Below are positions 1-10,508 of a stretch of DNA of 29,769 nucleotides, one piece after another. This DNA is from Phoronis ovalis (taxonomy: Eukaryota; Phoronida; Phoronidae): assembly GCA_028565635.1 (NCBI GenBank), contig JAOXYB010033506.1, forward strand, positions 1 to 29,769, read 5' to 3'. Each line of letters begins with the position of its first letter. Within the stretch, counting starts at the first letter, position 1. Made by a program: the position numbers and the translations under genes. The notes under the pieces were generated by a model. It did not search any database and was not told the origin of the DNA. It was given only the letters and a program-made list of their open reading frames with translations.

Positions 1-328
1 AAATTCTTAACAAACATACATTAAAATGAGAAATATAACATTGTTATTTATTTAGAAATATCGAAAAAACAGTTTCGGAGCGCCACCCGTGGCAAAACGT
101 GGTAAACACCTGCCTTAAGTTACTTGCGTAGTGACAAAATGTGGCTATTTTCTAACGTACCTATGCATATCAAAATAGCGTTTATCTCAAAGTTATGTGA
201 AATATAAACTTGGTTGTGGGTTATACATTTTCTTTGAGGATTGTAGACTGGCAAGATTGTAGAGAAAGTCCAATTTAAATCTGACATAAAACAATATTTT
301 AGCATTTATTTTTTCATCTGTTTTCCAG

Positions 329-886
329 AAGTATCCCTAGTGTGTACACAAGTATAGTGGGGATGTCTGATATTGTCAACAAGTTAAGCAGAAGACAGGA
401 TAGAATAGGAGAAAAAGCCAGAGTGAGTATTTAATTATGTCTTGTGATTAGATTTAGAAAAGTATAGACAAAACAGGAAGCTAACGTGTAAACTTTTGAT
501 TCTCGTTTTGACATCACCATGGGGAATTGTGGTTTGAGGAAATTGAAAGTTGAGATGATATTGCAATGTTTTTGACTTTGGCTGTTCCACTTTCAATTGT
601 ACAGAGTAGAAGGCACTTTTAGATGGCTGCCCATAAATATGCAATATCATATTGTATATTCTTATATGTACATGAATTGATTAGAAACCCACCACCCACA
701 TTTTTTTATTGAAATGACTCCCCTCCTTCTTGTACAACTGAAAACAGAACAGCCGGCCCTTAGTTATACCTTGCCTTGTATATCTGACAGTGACTAGGTG
801 TGAAGCTTACATTTTAGTTACTTTAATATTTTTTTGTTTTTGGATTTTGTTTTCAGTTGGTAGCAGTCTTTGTTCGGCAGATGTAA
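329..886 (+). CDS. 3' terminal exons of an unrecognised gene (partial)
   Basis: Two coding exons of a gene that enters from the left. Exon 329-422 follows a good acceptor (pyrimidine-rich, TTTTCCAG) and ends at a GTGAGT donor. The last exon starts at 857 after TTTTGTTTTCAG and reads to a TAA at 884-886. The first exon begins with one base that completes a split codon, then gives an open frame starting SIPSVYTSIVGMSDIVNKL, continuing through a basic stretch (SRRQDRIGEKAR) and joining in phase to LVAVFVRQM and stop. The visible C-terminal piece is about 40 residues, mixed hydrophobic and basic, with no membrane segment or known motif. I do not recognise the family. The clean splice signals and the uninterrupted frame across the junction support a real gene; its function cannot be named from this fragment. 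It converges on the LRRC74A-like gene, whose stop is 1.2 kb away. Confidence 0.6.
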
Positions 887-1850
887 TGTAGAAACCACCA
901 AGAAACGAAAGTTATATCCGTCCATAACGGCCTCAGTTAATAGAAATATTGTTTGCTCATTTTATATGCGTAATTTTGTATGTGAAAGAGAATAATGATC
1001 TTATGATTGTGAAGAAACAAGTTTTGGTTCATTACTCTGGAATCCTTATTGTGACTTGTAAATATTTGTATTTGCACAGGCACAATTTTATTTAATGTTT
1101 ATATTATTTTGTTTTGTTAATGTTATTATATTTTCAATATGCTAAAAAATACATTTTTGGGATTAGTTCCAAAACTCGCCACCAGGTGTGTCCATGATTT
1201 GCAAACTCAAAACTGTGAAGTCATGTTTAAACTTAAATTTGACCTTAATTTACTGAATTTCATATTTTAAAATATTTCTTTATAAAACAAAATGCAAATT
1301 TCACTTTTTAAAGTAACTTATGTTTCTAGCTGTATTTATTTTGTACAAATATGATATAAATATTCTAATATACTAAATTTTGTTATGAGGATTAATGTGA
1401 CATACTTCTTGATATTGTTCTCATGTCTGGCATCTTGAGGTTTCACCTGTTTCATAATGTTTTTTACATAACATTATGCGTATTGGAAACATTTTTGGAG
1501 AACCCTGCTCCGCGCTTCGGAAGGGTTAAGCGATTAGAGAAATTAAACATTCCTCTTTGAAGAAGATAATGATCAGCTATGATACAGCTATGTACATAGT
1601 CCATATACTTTGCTATGCATTCAAAACGTAAAATTTGCATGTAAGAAATGCTATCGGGGATATGGGAAAGCTTTTTAATTATATCGGTAGTTCGTATATT
1701 TTTTTACGTAATTAAAAAAAACAGAATACATGATGTGAACAGTTTGATACAAGCAGAATTACTTAGACATCTACGTAGTTATGTTTTTTTTTTCAGCATA
1801 CGTGTTTCATTCTGACAGAATTAAAATGAATGTGATTTTTTACATTTGTT
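887..1850. other. 3' UTR and intergenic spacer between convergent genes
   Basis: AT-rich sequence following the TAA of the left-edge gene. It must hold that gene's 3' UTR, but I see no canonical AATAAA in the first few hundred bases, so the mRNA end is not placed. An ATTAAA variant occurs near 1541. No ORF or RNA gene is visible. Confidence 0.5.
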
Positions 1851-1853
1851 GCT

Positions 1854-1859
1854 TTTATT
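1854..1859 (-). other. Poly(A) signal of LRRC74A-like gene
   Basis: AATAAA on the minus strand (TTTATT on plus), about 190 bases downstream of the LRRC74A-like stop codon at 2050. It is the nearest canonical signal noted downstream of that stop, so a 3' UTR of about 200 bases is likely. No transcript evidence is available. Confidence 0.5.
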
Positions 1860-2049
1860 TACCAGTTGCAATTCTGAAGGACAGAGCATATTATTGGAAA
1901 CTGGGTATCTAAAAGAAACGACGAGATCCTGAAATGTCTATTATATCCTGTAGTATATTATTCAGTTGAGAGTAGGCAAAAGTACAATTTCAATTCAATC
2001 ATGATTGTCATTGGCATACAATATTAAATTTTGAAGTTAAATTTTCAAA

Positions 2050-5000
2050 CTAAGAGAGTAGTCCTTTGAATTTTTTCAGTGCGCTTATGCCTGCCAATGA
2101 AGCCTTATTCTCTCCAGGCACTTCATTTTCTGTATCTTCTTTTTCAGAATAATTAACGGCCAATTTGGTAGCCTGTTTCTTTTTAACTTTCGTCATGAGA
2201 GCTGATACAGCACTAGCAAAAACTTTAGATTCGCTTGGAGGTGGATTTTTCTTTTTCTCTTGTTGATCGTCATATTTCTTTTTCGCCTTTAATTTTATAT
2301 CTTTGAATTCTTTATTGATGTTCATAATTTCCCTGAAATCAAAATCCGTATTAATCTGCCTAAGAATAGTACGACTTGTAAGACTCAAATAAAGCAATTT
2401 TTCGGGAACCAGATAAAGTATAATATTTTAAAAGGAGCAAACATAATCTTGGGTAGTGCATAGTTTATGGTACCTACACAGTTATACATAACTCTTTAAA
2501 AAAATATTATTTCGCTTTGAGAAGATAAGAAATTACTTATAAACAGTTTCTTACGCTAAATCTATTTCACCATCTCCGTCCTTATCGAGCATGTCTAACA
2601 ATTCGTCAAACTGAGACATGGTCAGCGGTGTATTCACTTGCTGCAATAAAAGTGGAATTAAAGTTAGTATTAACTTATGTGCCAAAGTTACAATTGGGCA
2701 AACAGTCGAAAGCAAAGAAATATTCTTTAAAATTATTTAACTAATACTGTTGTATGAAGGATGTTACCATATCTGGTATATTGTGTACTATAAACCAGTA
2801 CTCACACTAATAAATATTATCTGCATATTAATGTCACATATTTATCCGAATTAGATCCTCCCTAGCCTAGTTTCTCTAAATATAAATATGTCTTTGAATA
2901 ATAACCCTACCCTTTATCAATGATTATACCCTTTATTTAAAATTATTATTTAAAGTGAAACTGATATTTTCAATATGCACTGAATGATACACTAACCCCT
3001 AAATATCGAATTTGCTCACAATATTCCCTGGTGAACAAGAACTCTTGACTACGTAGAAAGTGTTCTATTGAATCCCACACTGGGTCTAGTTGCCATGGTA
3101 TGTTATTCCCAAGGTCTGCTAGTGATACATTTCTCCCGTTTATGACTTACCTGTAGACCCGTAATAAACTCCTCTCTGCTGAGACTCATACTCTGATCTT
3201 TGTCTAAACTTTTGAATAAATCTACTAATCTCAAGTTGCGTTCAGACATAAATATTAGCAGCACTTCTAGTGGATTATCAGTGTTCCATTTAAACGTGTC
3301 ACCTTCCATCTTTTTGCCCGATGTGACTTTACCAATCTTAACTTTGAAGGGTTGCCGGACCTGTATTTCACCGACGATGTCCATAAAATCTTCTTGTACT
3401 AGAAATCCCTTCAAAGTCATGTAATTCAGTAAACTTGTAATCTTGCTGTCTAGTTTATACAATAAATGTGACATCATGAATTATCATTTTATTAAATTTA
3501 TGTATAATATTTTTACTATTGATTTCTGCATCAATTAGCCGAATACCACTTATAGAGCATGATAGCCGCTATTGCCTTTATTCATCCCTTCTAGCACGAA
3601 CAGAAAGTGAGAACGAGATTCATTCATTTTCAGACTCAGTGTAAAGTCAGAACCAGATTCAGATACCAATTCAAAATGTAAAGTTTTTTTGCTGAAAAAT
3701 GAGTAATGTAATGAAAAATTAAAAAAGTAAAACTATCTAACACCAAAGACCTACTTCTAAATCCAGTACTTTGAGTCTGGTTTCTTCATTTTTCTTTATT
3801 GCGTCTACCAAAGCGAAGGCACCATTGTGCAATATAGGATTATTACCCAACTGAAACAAGGAAATGCAATTATTTTATTACTTTATTGTAGTCTAATGCA
3901 ATATTTATATTTATGACCAGTACAGTATATTCCATAGTGTGTTAAGAGAATTAATCATCTGAATTAGATTTCTTACCCTCAAGCTCATAAGTCCGGTGTT
4001 CTTTGTGAGGCATTTGGAGAAATCTATTGCAGCATCGGTAGGAATCCTGTTGTTTTTTAGATTTAAATCTTCTAATGTATTGTTCATCGTCATTGCGAGA
4101 CCCATCATTCGTGTACCAGAATCAGCAAACCCATTCATGTGTAAGTCAAGTTTCTTTAAATGAACGTTTGCCTAATAAATATGAAACTATATATTGTACA
4201 TTTCGTGAAAACTATCATCGATATGAGGAAAACAATCTTAACACTGATCTGTATGGGATTGGTTTTATTTTCAGAGAGCGACGAATTAATCGTGTACTTG
4301 CCAAAACATATATAATTATGGTAATTCAGAATCTTTTTTACTGAGAACTTGTCAAAAATATAATAATGATTACAATAGAACTTACCGCTATGCCTTTTGC
4401 TATTTCTTTTGCACCTTCCAAACGGATGTGATTCCAACTTAAATCTAAAATTTCCAAAGCGTCATTGGATGCTACAAAAATACAAAAAAATATATAGTGC
4501 ATTATCCGTAAATCAGATGTCTTTTGCAAATTACTACTACTTTATAATTATAACATTATAAAATAAACAGCTAGGTACGTTATTCTAAACACGTACTGAA
4601 CACATTTATTAAAGTATTGAACTTTGATTGTGAGCAATGCGAAATGGCAAACAAGAACATTTTTTGGCCTTTCACTCAAAAATCACCTTTTTGCTATTTT
4701 ACAAAAAGAAGATCACTTAGCAATTTGTTTTGGCTTGTAGCTAACTAATACATTTATCACATTCACATAGTAGAAAAGAGATATTACTACAAAAAATGTA
4801 CACACACATATGTAGACAAATCCACGCCATATGACACACTTCTTACCTAAAGCGGGTCCTAGTAGTATGCCTGCTTGAGAGGAAAACTCGTTATGACTTA
4901 ACTGAAGCTCTTTTAAAATTGTATTTTGCTGAAACAGAAATTGATAGTTCCGCGTTAGCATCGTATTGATTATATTTGCCATTAACCATTCAAATCTGAA

Positions 5001-7630
5001 ATTGAGTAATGTTTCATTTCGCGTACCTATTAGCTTAGGTTACAAAAAGGAGAATATCAGTAAAGGTTCACAGATTTTTTTCCCTGTATACACAGTTCAC
5101 GAATTGTAACGATTTTTAAAAATTTCTGATCACAATTCATTGCCTGATTTTTGGCAATTTCACAAATCGCGGGTGTCAAAAAAAATCAAACACGAATTGC
5201 ACAGTTTCCGTCCTCCGAACAGAAAATGTTGTTTCATAATTTTCACAATTGTTCTTACCTCTATTATTTCGGAAAAGTGTCCTGCATCTCTGTCCCGAAA
5301 TTGATTGCCTGAAAAATATATGGTTATTTGTATATTAAATCTATCTTGATAATATATAATTTTCACATATACCCTTCCCAATTGGTCTTTTTTGATTTAT
5401 TGTGTATGTTTTCAATATAAGTACTCACCTGATAAATTCACTTTTTTCACCGTTGTATTATTGACGAACGCTTTGTAGATGAATTCAGCTCCCTCGGTTC
5501 CTATTTTATTGCACGACAGATCCTGGAAAAGTATGTTTAAAATTAAAAAGACAAAAGTTTGAAAAAATAATTGTGGATGACAGACATTCCTTCAACATTT
5601 ACACTTTATAAAATAATTAAGTCATCAACGTGCAATATTTACATTTCTGCATTTTCTTTGCATATTTTTGTTGTATGTCTAAGGAACAGGTAACACATCT
5701 AAAAATGTCTTTGTATAATAAAAAGGTATTTGAAAAATTGCTTACTATTTCCGTAATATATAAATTATAATCCAGCATCTCGGCAAAATACCTGGCACCT
5801 TCGGCTTCGAGTAAGTTGTCAGATAGGTTAACTGTTGTAATGTTGTTATTCATCTGCAGAAAATACCCTCAAATGCTTATATTTTATAAAATATACACTA
5901 CACTATATTAAGAGATAAACATCTTCTAAAAATAAATTTAAAAAGCATTGTTTACTGCAAATACAATTCTTTAGGGTAGAAAATATCATGCGCAGGTCGT
6001 TAAGCATGTGCGTTATTATTTTGTTTGAACTCAACGTATTTGTTTATACTCTTGCTTCTGTAAACACGGGACTGACTGAAGGAATAAAACGGTACAATGA
6101 ACCTCACAGTTGAACATTTATTTTCAGAAAATATACCCTAAAATAGAAACTTAAAGTACTCTCTATACTCACTCCCATTGGTGTAGCCATTGCCCTAGCT
6201 CCCTTTGAGTCTAGTCCTCTATATTGCATTTTGAAGTGCTCATGCTTAATGTTTCTAATAAAGTAGGTATTTGGAACAAGTTTTAGGGCTTTACACAATT
6301 TCAAATAGAGTTGTTCCTCATACATATCAGGCGGTGTCTTCGGTGGTTCTGCAATATATAATTCAAAAGCGTGGCAAATTATCTTAGGCAGCTAGAAATG
6401 GGGGGAAAAATTAATAAGTTAAGAATGTTCTGATTTTATTATTTAAGAAGAAACAAAACGATAGTTAATGTTCCTTTAAATGTGCATATCAAAATGATTT
6501 GAAAATTGTAATTTTTATATTAGATTTATCTAACATGGTATAACATGAAACGTAATAAAAGACATACTCGTAACTCCTTGTGAACAATTTAAGGCAGAAT
6601 TTTAGAATTTTACTGTGAATTTAAAGAAACACAGTGCGATTCCAATCATCTACGCATTAATTTTTCCCCTCTTGGTCAATTCGTTATACACCAGTGTTGA
6701 AACAATGAAATTTGGGGGAAAAGATTTTATATGAAGTATGCTGTTACAATTTCTAGCTCCAAAACAAAAGTTGATATTTGCTCCACAAACCTTCTTCTTC
6801 TAAATCAGTATCATATTCATCACTGCCGATTTCTGGCGAAAACCAAGGGACTGCTGCAGTGGTTGGTCTGGTTTCTACATCGTCAACTGTGTCAAAAATA
6901 GAATTCATTAAAAAATTTCTTTTAAACATATTTTTGATCCATGCAAGACGTATATTAAATTTGCTATGTTGACTTTCCATTAACAAAATCATTGGCATTG
7001 ATCCTACATGTATATTCTTATGGTTATGTTCCAAAGTAGGAATTCAAGTGTACGAAACAAACTTTAAAAGCTAACGCTCACGTTTTGTATCTTACCTGAA
7101 GACGAAATTTGCGATATATCTTCATCTATGGTGGATATGTATGCTTTAGCCGGTTTGTCTGATGCTTGCTCCATTTGGTCGTCATTATCTTGCGTTGTCA
7201 ATGGACTGCTCTCAGCTGTTGGCAAGGCAGTAGAGGCTGTTGGTGGCGGCGTTAATTCTGTCATAAACAAATCAGGTGTTTGTATGAGTCTATTGTCTAG
7301 CAACATCATTTTGGATGGAGATAGGCTAATTCTAGACACCACATCTTCTGTGCTGGGGGCAGGCGGTTCCCTTTTTCCGTTATTCAGTTCATCTATAACC
7401 TCCTCTTGGCTGTTTTTAGATATCAAATATGTTTTTGAACGGTCCCCCATCTCAGACTCCATTGATTGTATAGCCGAACCATTAGCTACGATATTTTTTA
7501 AACTGATATCCTTTACATCCATGGTTGGAGATAATGCTTTAACAGCATGATTGCCTCCATCTTGCATTTCTTCTATTTCACTTGGACTTGGAGCTTCAGC
7601 TACATTAGAAGCTACGTCTTCGGTTTCCAT
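2050..7630 (-). CDS. LRRC74A: LRRC74A-like leucine-rich repeat protein with two EF-hands
   Basis: Thirteen coding exons: 7630-7096, 6886-6791, 6348-6173, 5853-5746, 5522-5429, 5308-5259, 4928-4847, 4471-4386, 4171-3977, 3850-3755, 3408-3151, 2640-2555, 2332-2050. All junctions are GT-AG, all phases agree, and the total is 2145 nt (714 aa plus TAG). Residues 1-210 are acidic, Ser/Thr/Pro-rich and probably disordered. Residues 211-510 carry ribonuclease-inhibitor-type repeats such as LEILDLSWNHIRLEGAKEIA. At 575-586 (DKDQSMSLSREE) and 611-622 (DKDGDGEIDLAE) lie two EF-hand loops with normal calcium-ligand positions; the second is split by the last intron and closes only when spliced. The tail is Lys-rich. 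Repeat order and the VDLFKSL segment before the first EF-hand match vertebrate LRRC74A, which is shorter (about 490 aa). The molecular role of LRRC74A is poorly known. No NACHT or signalling domain is present, so it is not an NLR. The weakest call is the acceptor at 3409, which has a poor pyrimidine tract. Confidence 0.88.
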
Positions 7631-7900
7631 AGTATTAGTCTATGTAAAATCCAATATCTTACAACAGATATCCTAACTGGATTTGTTTGTACTCCATACG
7701 TTTTTTAGGACATGTTTATTAACCACGTTTCGTTTTTATAGTAATTTCCCTGTTGAACCTTTGGCTTCTATTTAATGTTTTTACCGGTACTTGTGCATGG
7801 TACGATCTTCGACCTTTAATCCAACTTTAAATCCCTTAAAAATCTAGTTTTTCGCTCAGTTTCAAAAAAGTCTTATGAGTAGCTGCACTTCAAAATGTCT
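7631..7900 (-). promoter_or_regulatory. Probable 5' UTR and promoter region of LRRC74A-like gene
   Basis: Sequence directly upstream of the ATG at 7630 on the minus strand. The ATG context is ACTATGG (G at +4, A at -3). No convincing TATA box or further 5' exon can be picked out, so only its position supports this call. Confidence 0.25.
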
Positions 7901-9557
7901 ATACATCACAGTATGAAATTTGAATGTTGATTACTTGTTAACGCTCCCCCGTTAACGCTACATTCGACATTTTGCTATTTCTATATTTTTTCAACATAAT
8001 GCTTAATTAATAAAATAAATAACATGTTTTCGTATCTAAATTTTGAAAATACAAATATAATGCTATTGTTATTTTATTTAAAATGTACTAAAAGGCCCGA
8101 CTTTGGGTAAACAAATTCATAAACACAAGCTGATTGTTCTTTGCAAATTTAACCTATTTTTATTGTTAAAGAAAAGGCATAGTTACTTAAAACTGTGTTG
8201 AATAAAAATAAGAACACATTTTATAATATTACAAGTGTAATATATATGCATGAATACGTTGAGCAAAATGCGTTAATAGTCAGTCAATTGGGAAATTTAA
8301 ATATAATTGAATCTTTTATTTGCTCCCAACAAAACTAAAAAGAAACAGTGGATTAGAAAATTTTCAATTAATTACACCAACCCGTTTTGTATACATGTTG
8401 TATAAAACTAACTATCGGCATTCTTTTTTCAATACAAATTTATGTTTAATATAGAATAGTTAACTTTGATTATAGAGAAAGATAGGTGTAACATTGTAAA
8501 TGTGAATACATTTATTCATAATACGTAACACGACGTTAATGGAACGCAAAATATTCGATTGACAGTAATACTGAAATTGATATAAAATTTTTCGCTTACA
8601 ATTTTTTTTATTAGATACATAATATAATTAATTATAATAAAATTTTAAAACCCATTCTGCTCAATAAACATGTCATTCTCTTTCAAATAATGAAGCGTGA
8701 TATGTTTAAAAGAATAAAAGTTTAACCCAGGTTATATAAACTTTTAAAAATCCTATGATTAACTAACAAAAGTAAAATCACAACCTCAATAAAAAAATCT
8801 AACATGTATACTTTTACTGCGACTTTTACTGGACGATGTATTTTATAGAAGCAGTAAGGGCCCAGATTTATGCACATTATAAATACATGAAGGGATGAGT
8901 CTACAGGTGACAATAATTATCACCATAGTTATAGTCAATGCTTAAAGAAATAATTAAATGTCGTATTTAAAAGAAAAGTGTGATCCGATTGTACTCGTCC
9001 ATGTGTAGCGATTTCGAATGCATATTGTCGAGAATTATGAAATTTCGAATCCTTTTAGGCTTTATATCACCCACGCTGATAACAAATGTTTCAACTTTTT
9101 TCTATTAAAATGTTACTGAAAATAACACACTGATTTCAGGGAGACATGGGAAATGGGATATACTATAATGCTATTCCCCATAATAATAGAAATTTCGCAA
9201 TAATTTTGTTAAAACTAGAAATATTCTCTGACGACAGAAATAACTATAAAAATAAACTGAAAACGTGTGTCACCCAATGGGAAGCAATACAAACATAACT
9301 GTTGAAGATTTTGGATGGGGAATTTTACATAGCAAACAGTTTACTCACCAGGTGGATTCACACACAAATACAAATTCACCAGGTGAGTTATTTTTCTATG
9401 CAAAATACCCATTCAAAAGGTGGTTGGTTATCTGGTTTTACTTTGGCTTGGGTTTTTTTGAACATTTATTTTTTCAAAGTTGTGAAATTTTGATATTTAT
9501 TTAGTATGAAGTAAACAGTAGTAGAACTTTTTAGCATTTCCCAAAAACTTTTACTGA

Positions 9558-9628
9558 GAATTTTCGGTCAGTTTTATATGACCAGCAACAGCTGTTATTG
9601 ATAATTTTCGGTCAGTTGTATATCACCA
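9558..9628. repeat. Imperfect direct repeat, 27-bp copies offset by 44 bp
   Basis: AATTTTCGGTCAGTT occurs in both copies, followed by TTATATGACCA in the first (9558-9584) and GTATATCACCA in the second (9602-9628). The copies differ at a few positions. It looks like a local duplication. Confidence 0.7.
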
Positions 9629-9632
9629 TCAC

Positions 9633-9672
9633 ACGTCATACATATAGCAGACACGTCATACATAGAGCAGAC
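9633..9672. repeat. 20-bp tandem duplication
   Basis: Two adjacent copies of ACGTCATACATATAGCAGAC (9633-9652 and 9653-9672) differing at one base (ATATAG versus ATAGAG). It lies immediately after the larger direct repeat, suggesting a small unstable tract. Confidence 0.8.
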
Positions 9673-10500
9673 GAAATGACAACTGATAATGTATTAATTT
9701 AAAAGCAAAAGATGTAATATCAATTTAATTTGCAACATACAGCATACTTTACTATACAATCTTCATAACATCTGTTTGGCTTTTAACCCTTACATCTTCA
9801 TTGGTTCAGAACAAAAACAAGCTTACATATTGCACATACAAGCTGTCAAAACGAGATTATCACCGACTACCTATCTGCCGTCTCGAGACAGTATCAAAAA
9901 GTGTACAACCAAGATACACTGCTAACTAACTTTTTTTGCAACATGTTGCATAAGCTGCAATGCTGCTTAGTAGAGGTAATATAACCACAAGGAAACTTCA
10001 TGGGAACATTAAGTCCTACATTTGGTCAACCAGAAAACTACCGAGGCCCGATTCAAGTTGATACTGTTGACTATGGCATTATCAGTTAATTAGATAAATT
10101 AAAGAACAAATTCAACATTTTTAAGCATTAGACAACATGCTACATATACTATCTAATAAAGATGTAGATATCATCATATTTTTGCTTTCTTCTCCCTACA
10201 ACAAGAACCTTTACCTAAGAAACTATGTAACTGAGCTATTCTTTTGTAAACTACGGCAAATTATTAGCAATGACAACAAAGTATACACATATCAACTTAT
10301 GCTGTAATTTGAATCACAAGTTTTGTATTACTACATAACAATGTTCATATTGGTTATTGAGAATTTACAGATTGTCTGAACACAATATAGCAAACTCCGT
10401 CATTAATTACATCAAACGCAATCTGGTGGGATGAACATGAAATATTAAGAAATGTTCTAAAATCTCCACCGCAAAGCATCAAATAAAATGCTACAACTAT

Positions 10501-10506
10501 TTTATT
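10501..10506 (-). other. Poly(A) signal very close to aftiphilin stop
   Basis: AATAAA on the minus strand lies only 2 bases beyond the aftiphilin TGA (10509-10511). If used, the 3' UTR would be only about 20-40 bases. Other TTTATT (plus) sites occur near 9460 and 9495 and could give longer ends. Confidence 0.35.
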
Positions 10507-10508
10507 TT

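Larger units (their letters stand above)
7901..10440. other. Intergenic spacer, no gene seen
   Basis: About 2.5 kb of AT-rich DNA between the 5' end of the LRRC74A-like gene and the 3' end of aftiphilin. Short open frames here look random in composition and lack splice context. It holds two small tandem duplications (9558-9672) and a pair of CACCAGGTG sites (9346, 9377). The right part may include alternative aftiphilin 3' UTR. Confidence 0.5.

Noticed and set aside
7128-7550. 140-codon plus-strand open frame
   Set aside because: It lies wholly antisense to the first exon of the LRRC74A-like gene; the minus frame joins in phase to 12 more exons.
2050-7630. LRR gene as an NLR-type immune receptor
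   Set aside because: No NACHT ATPase, death-fold or TIR domain is encoded. Repeat order, the VDLFKSL segment and the EF-hands fit LRRC74A instead.
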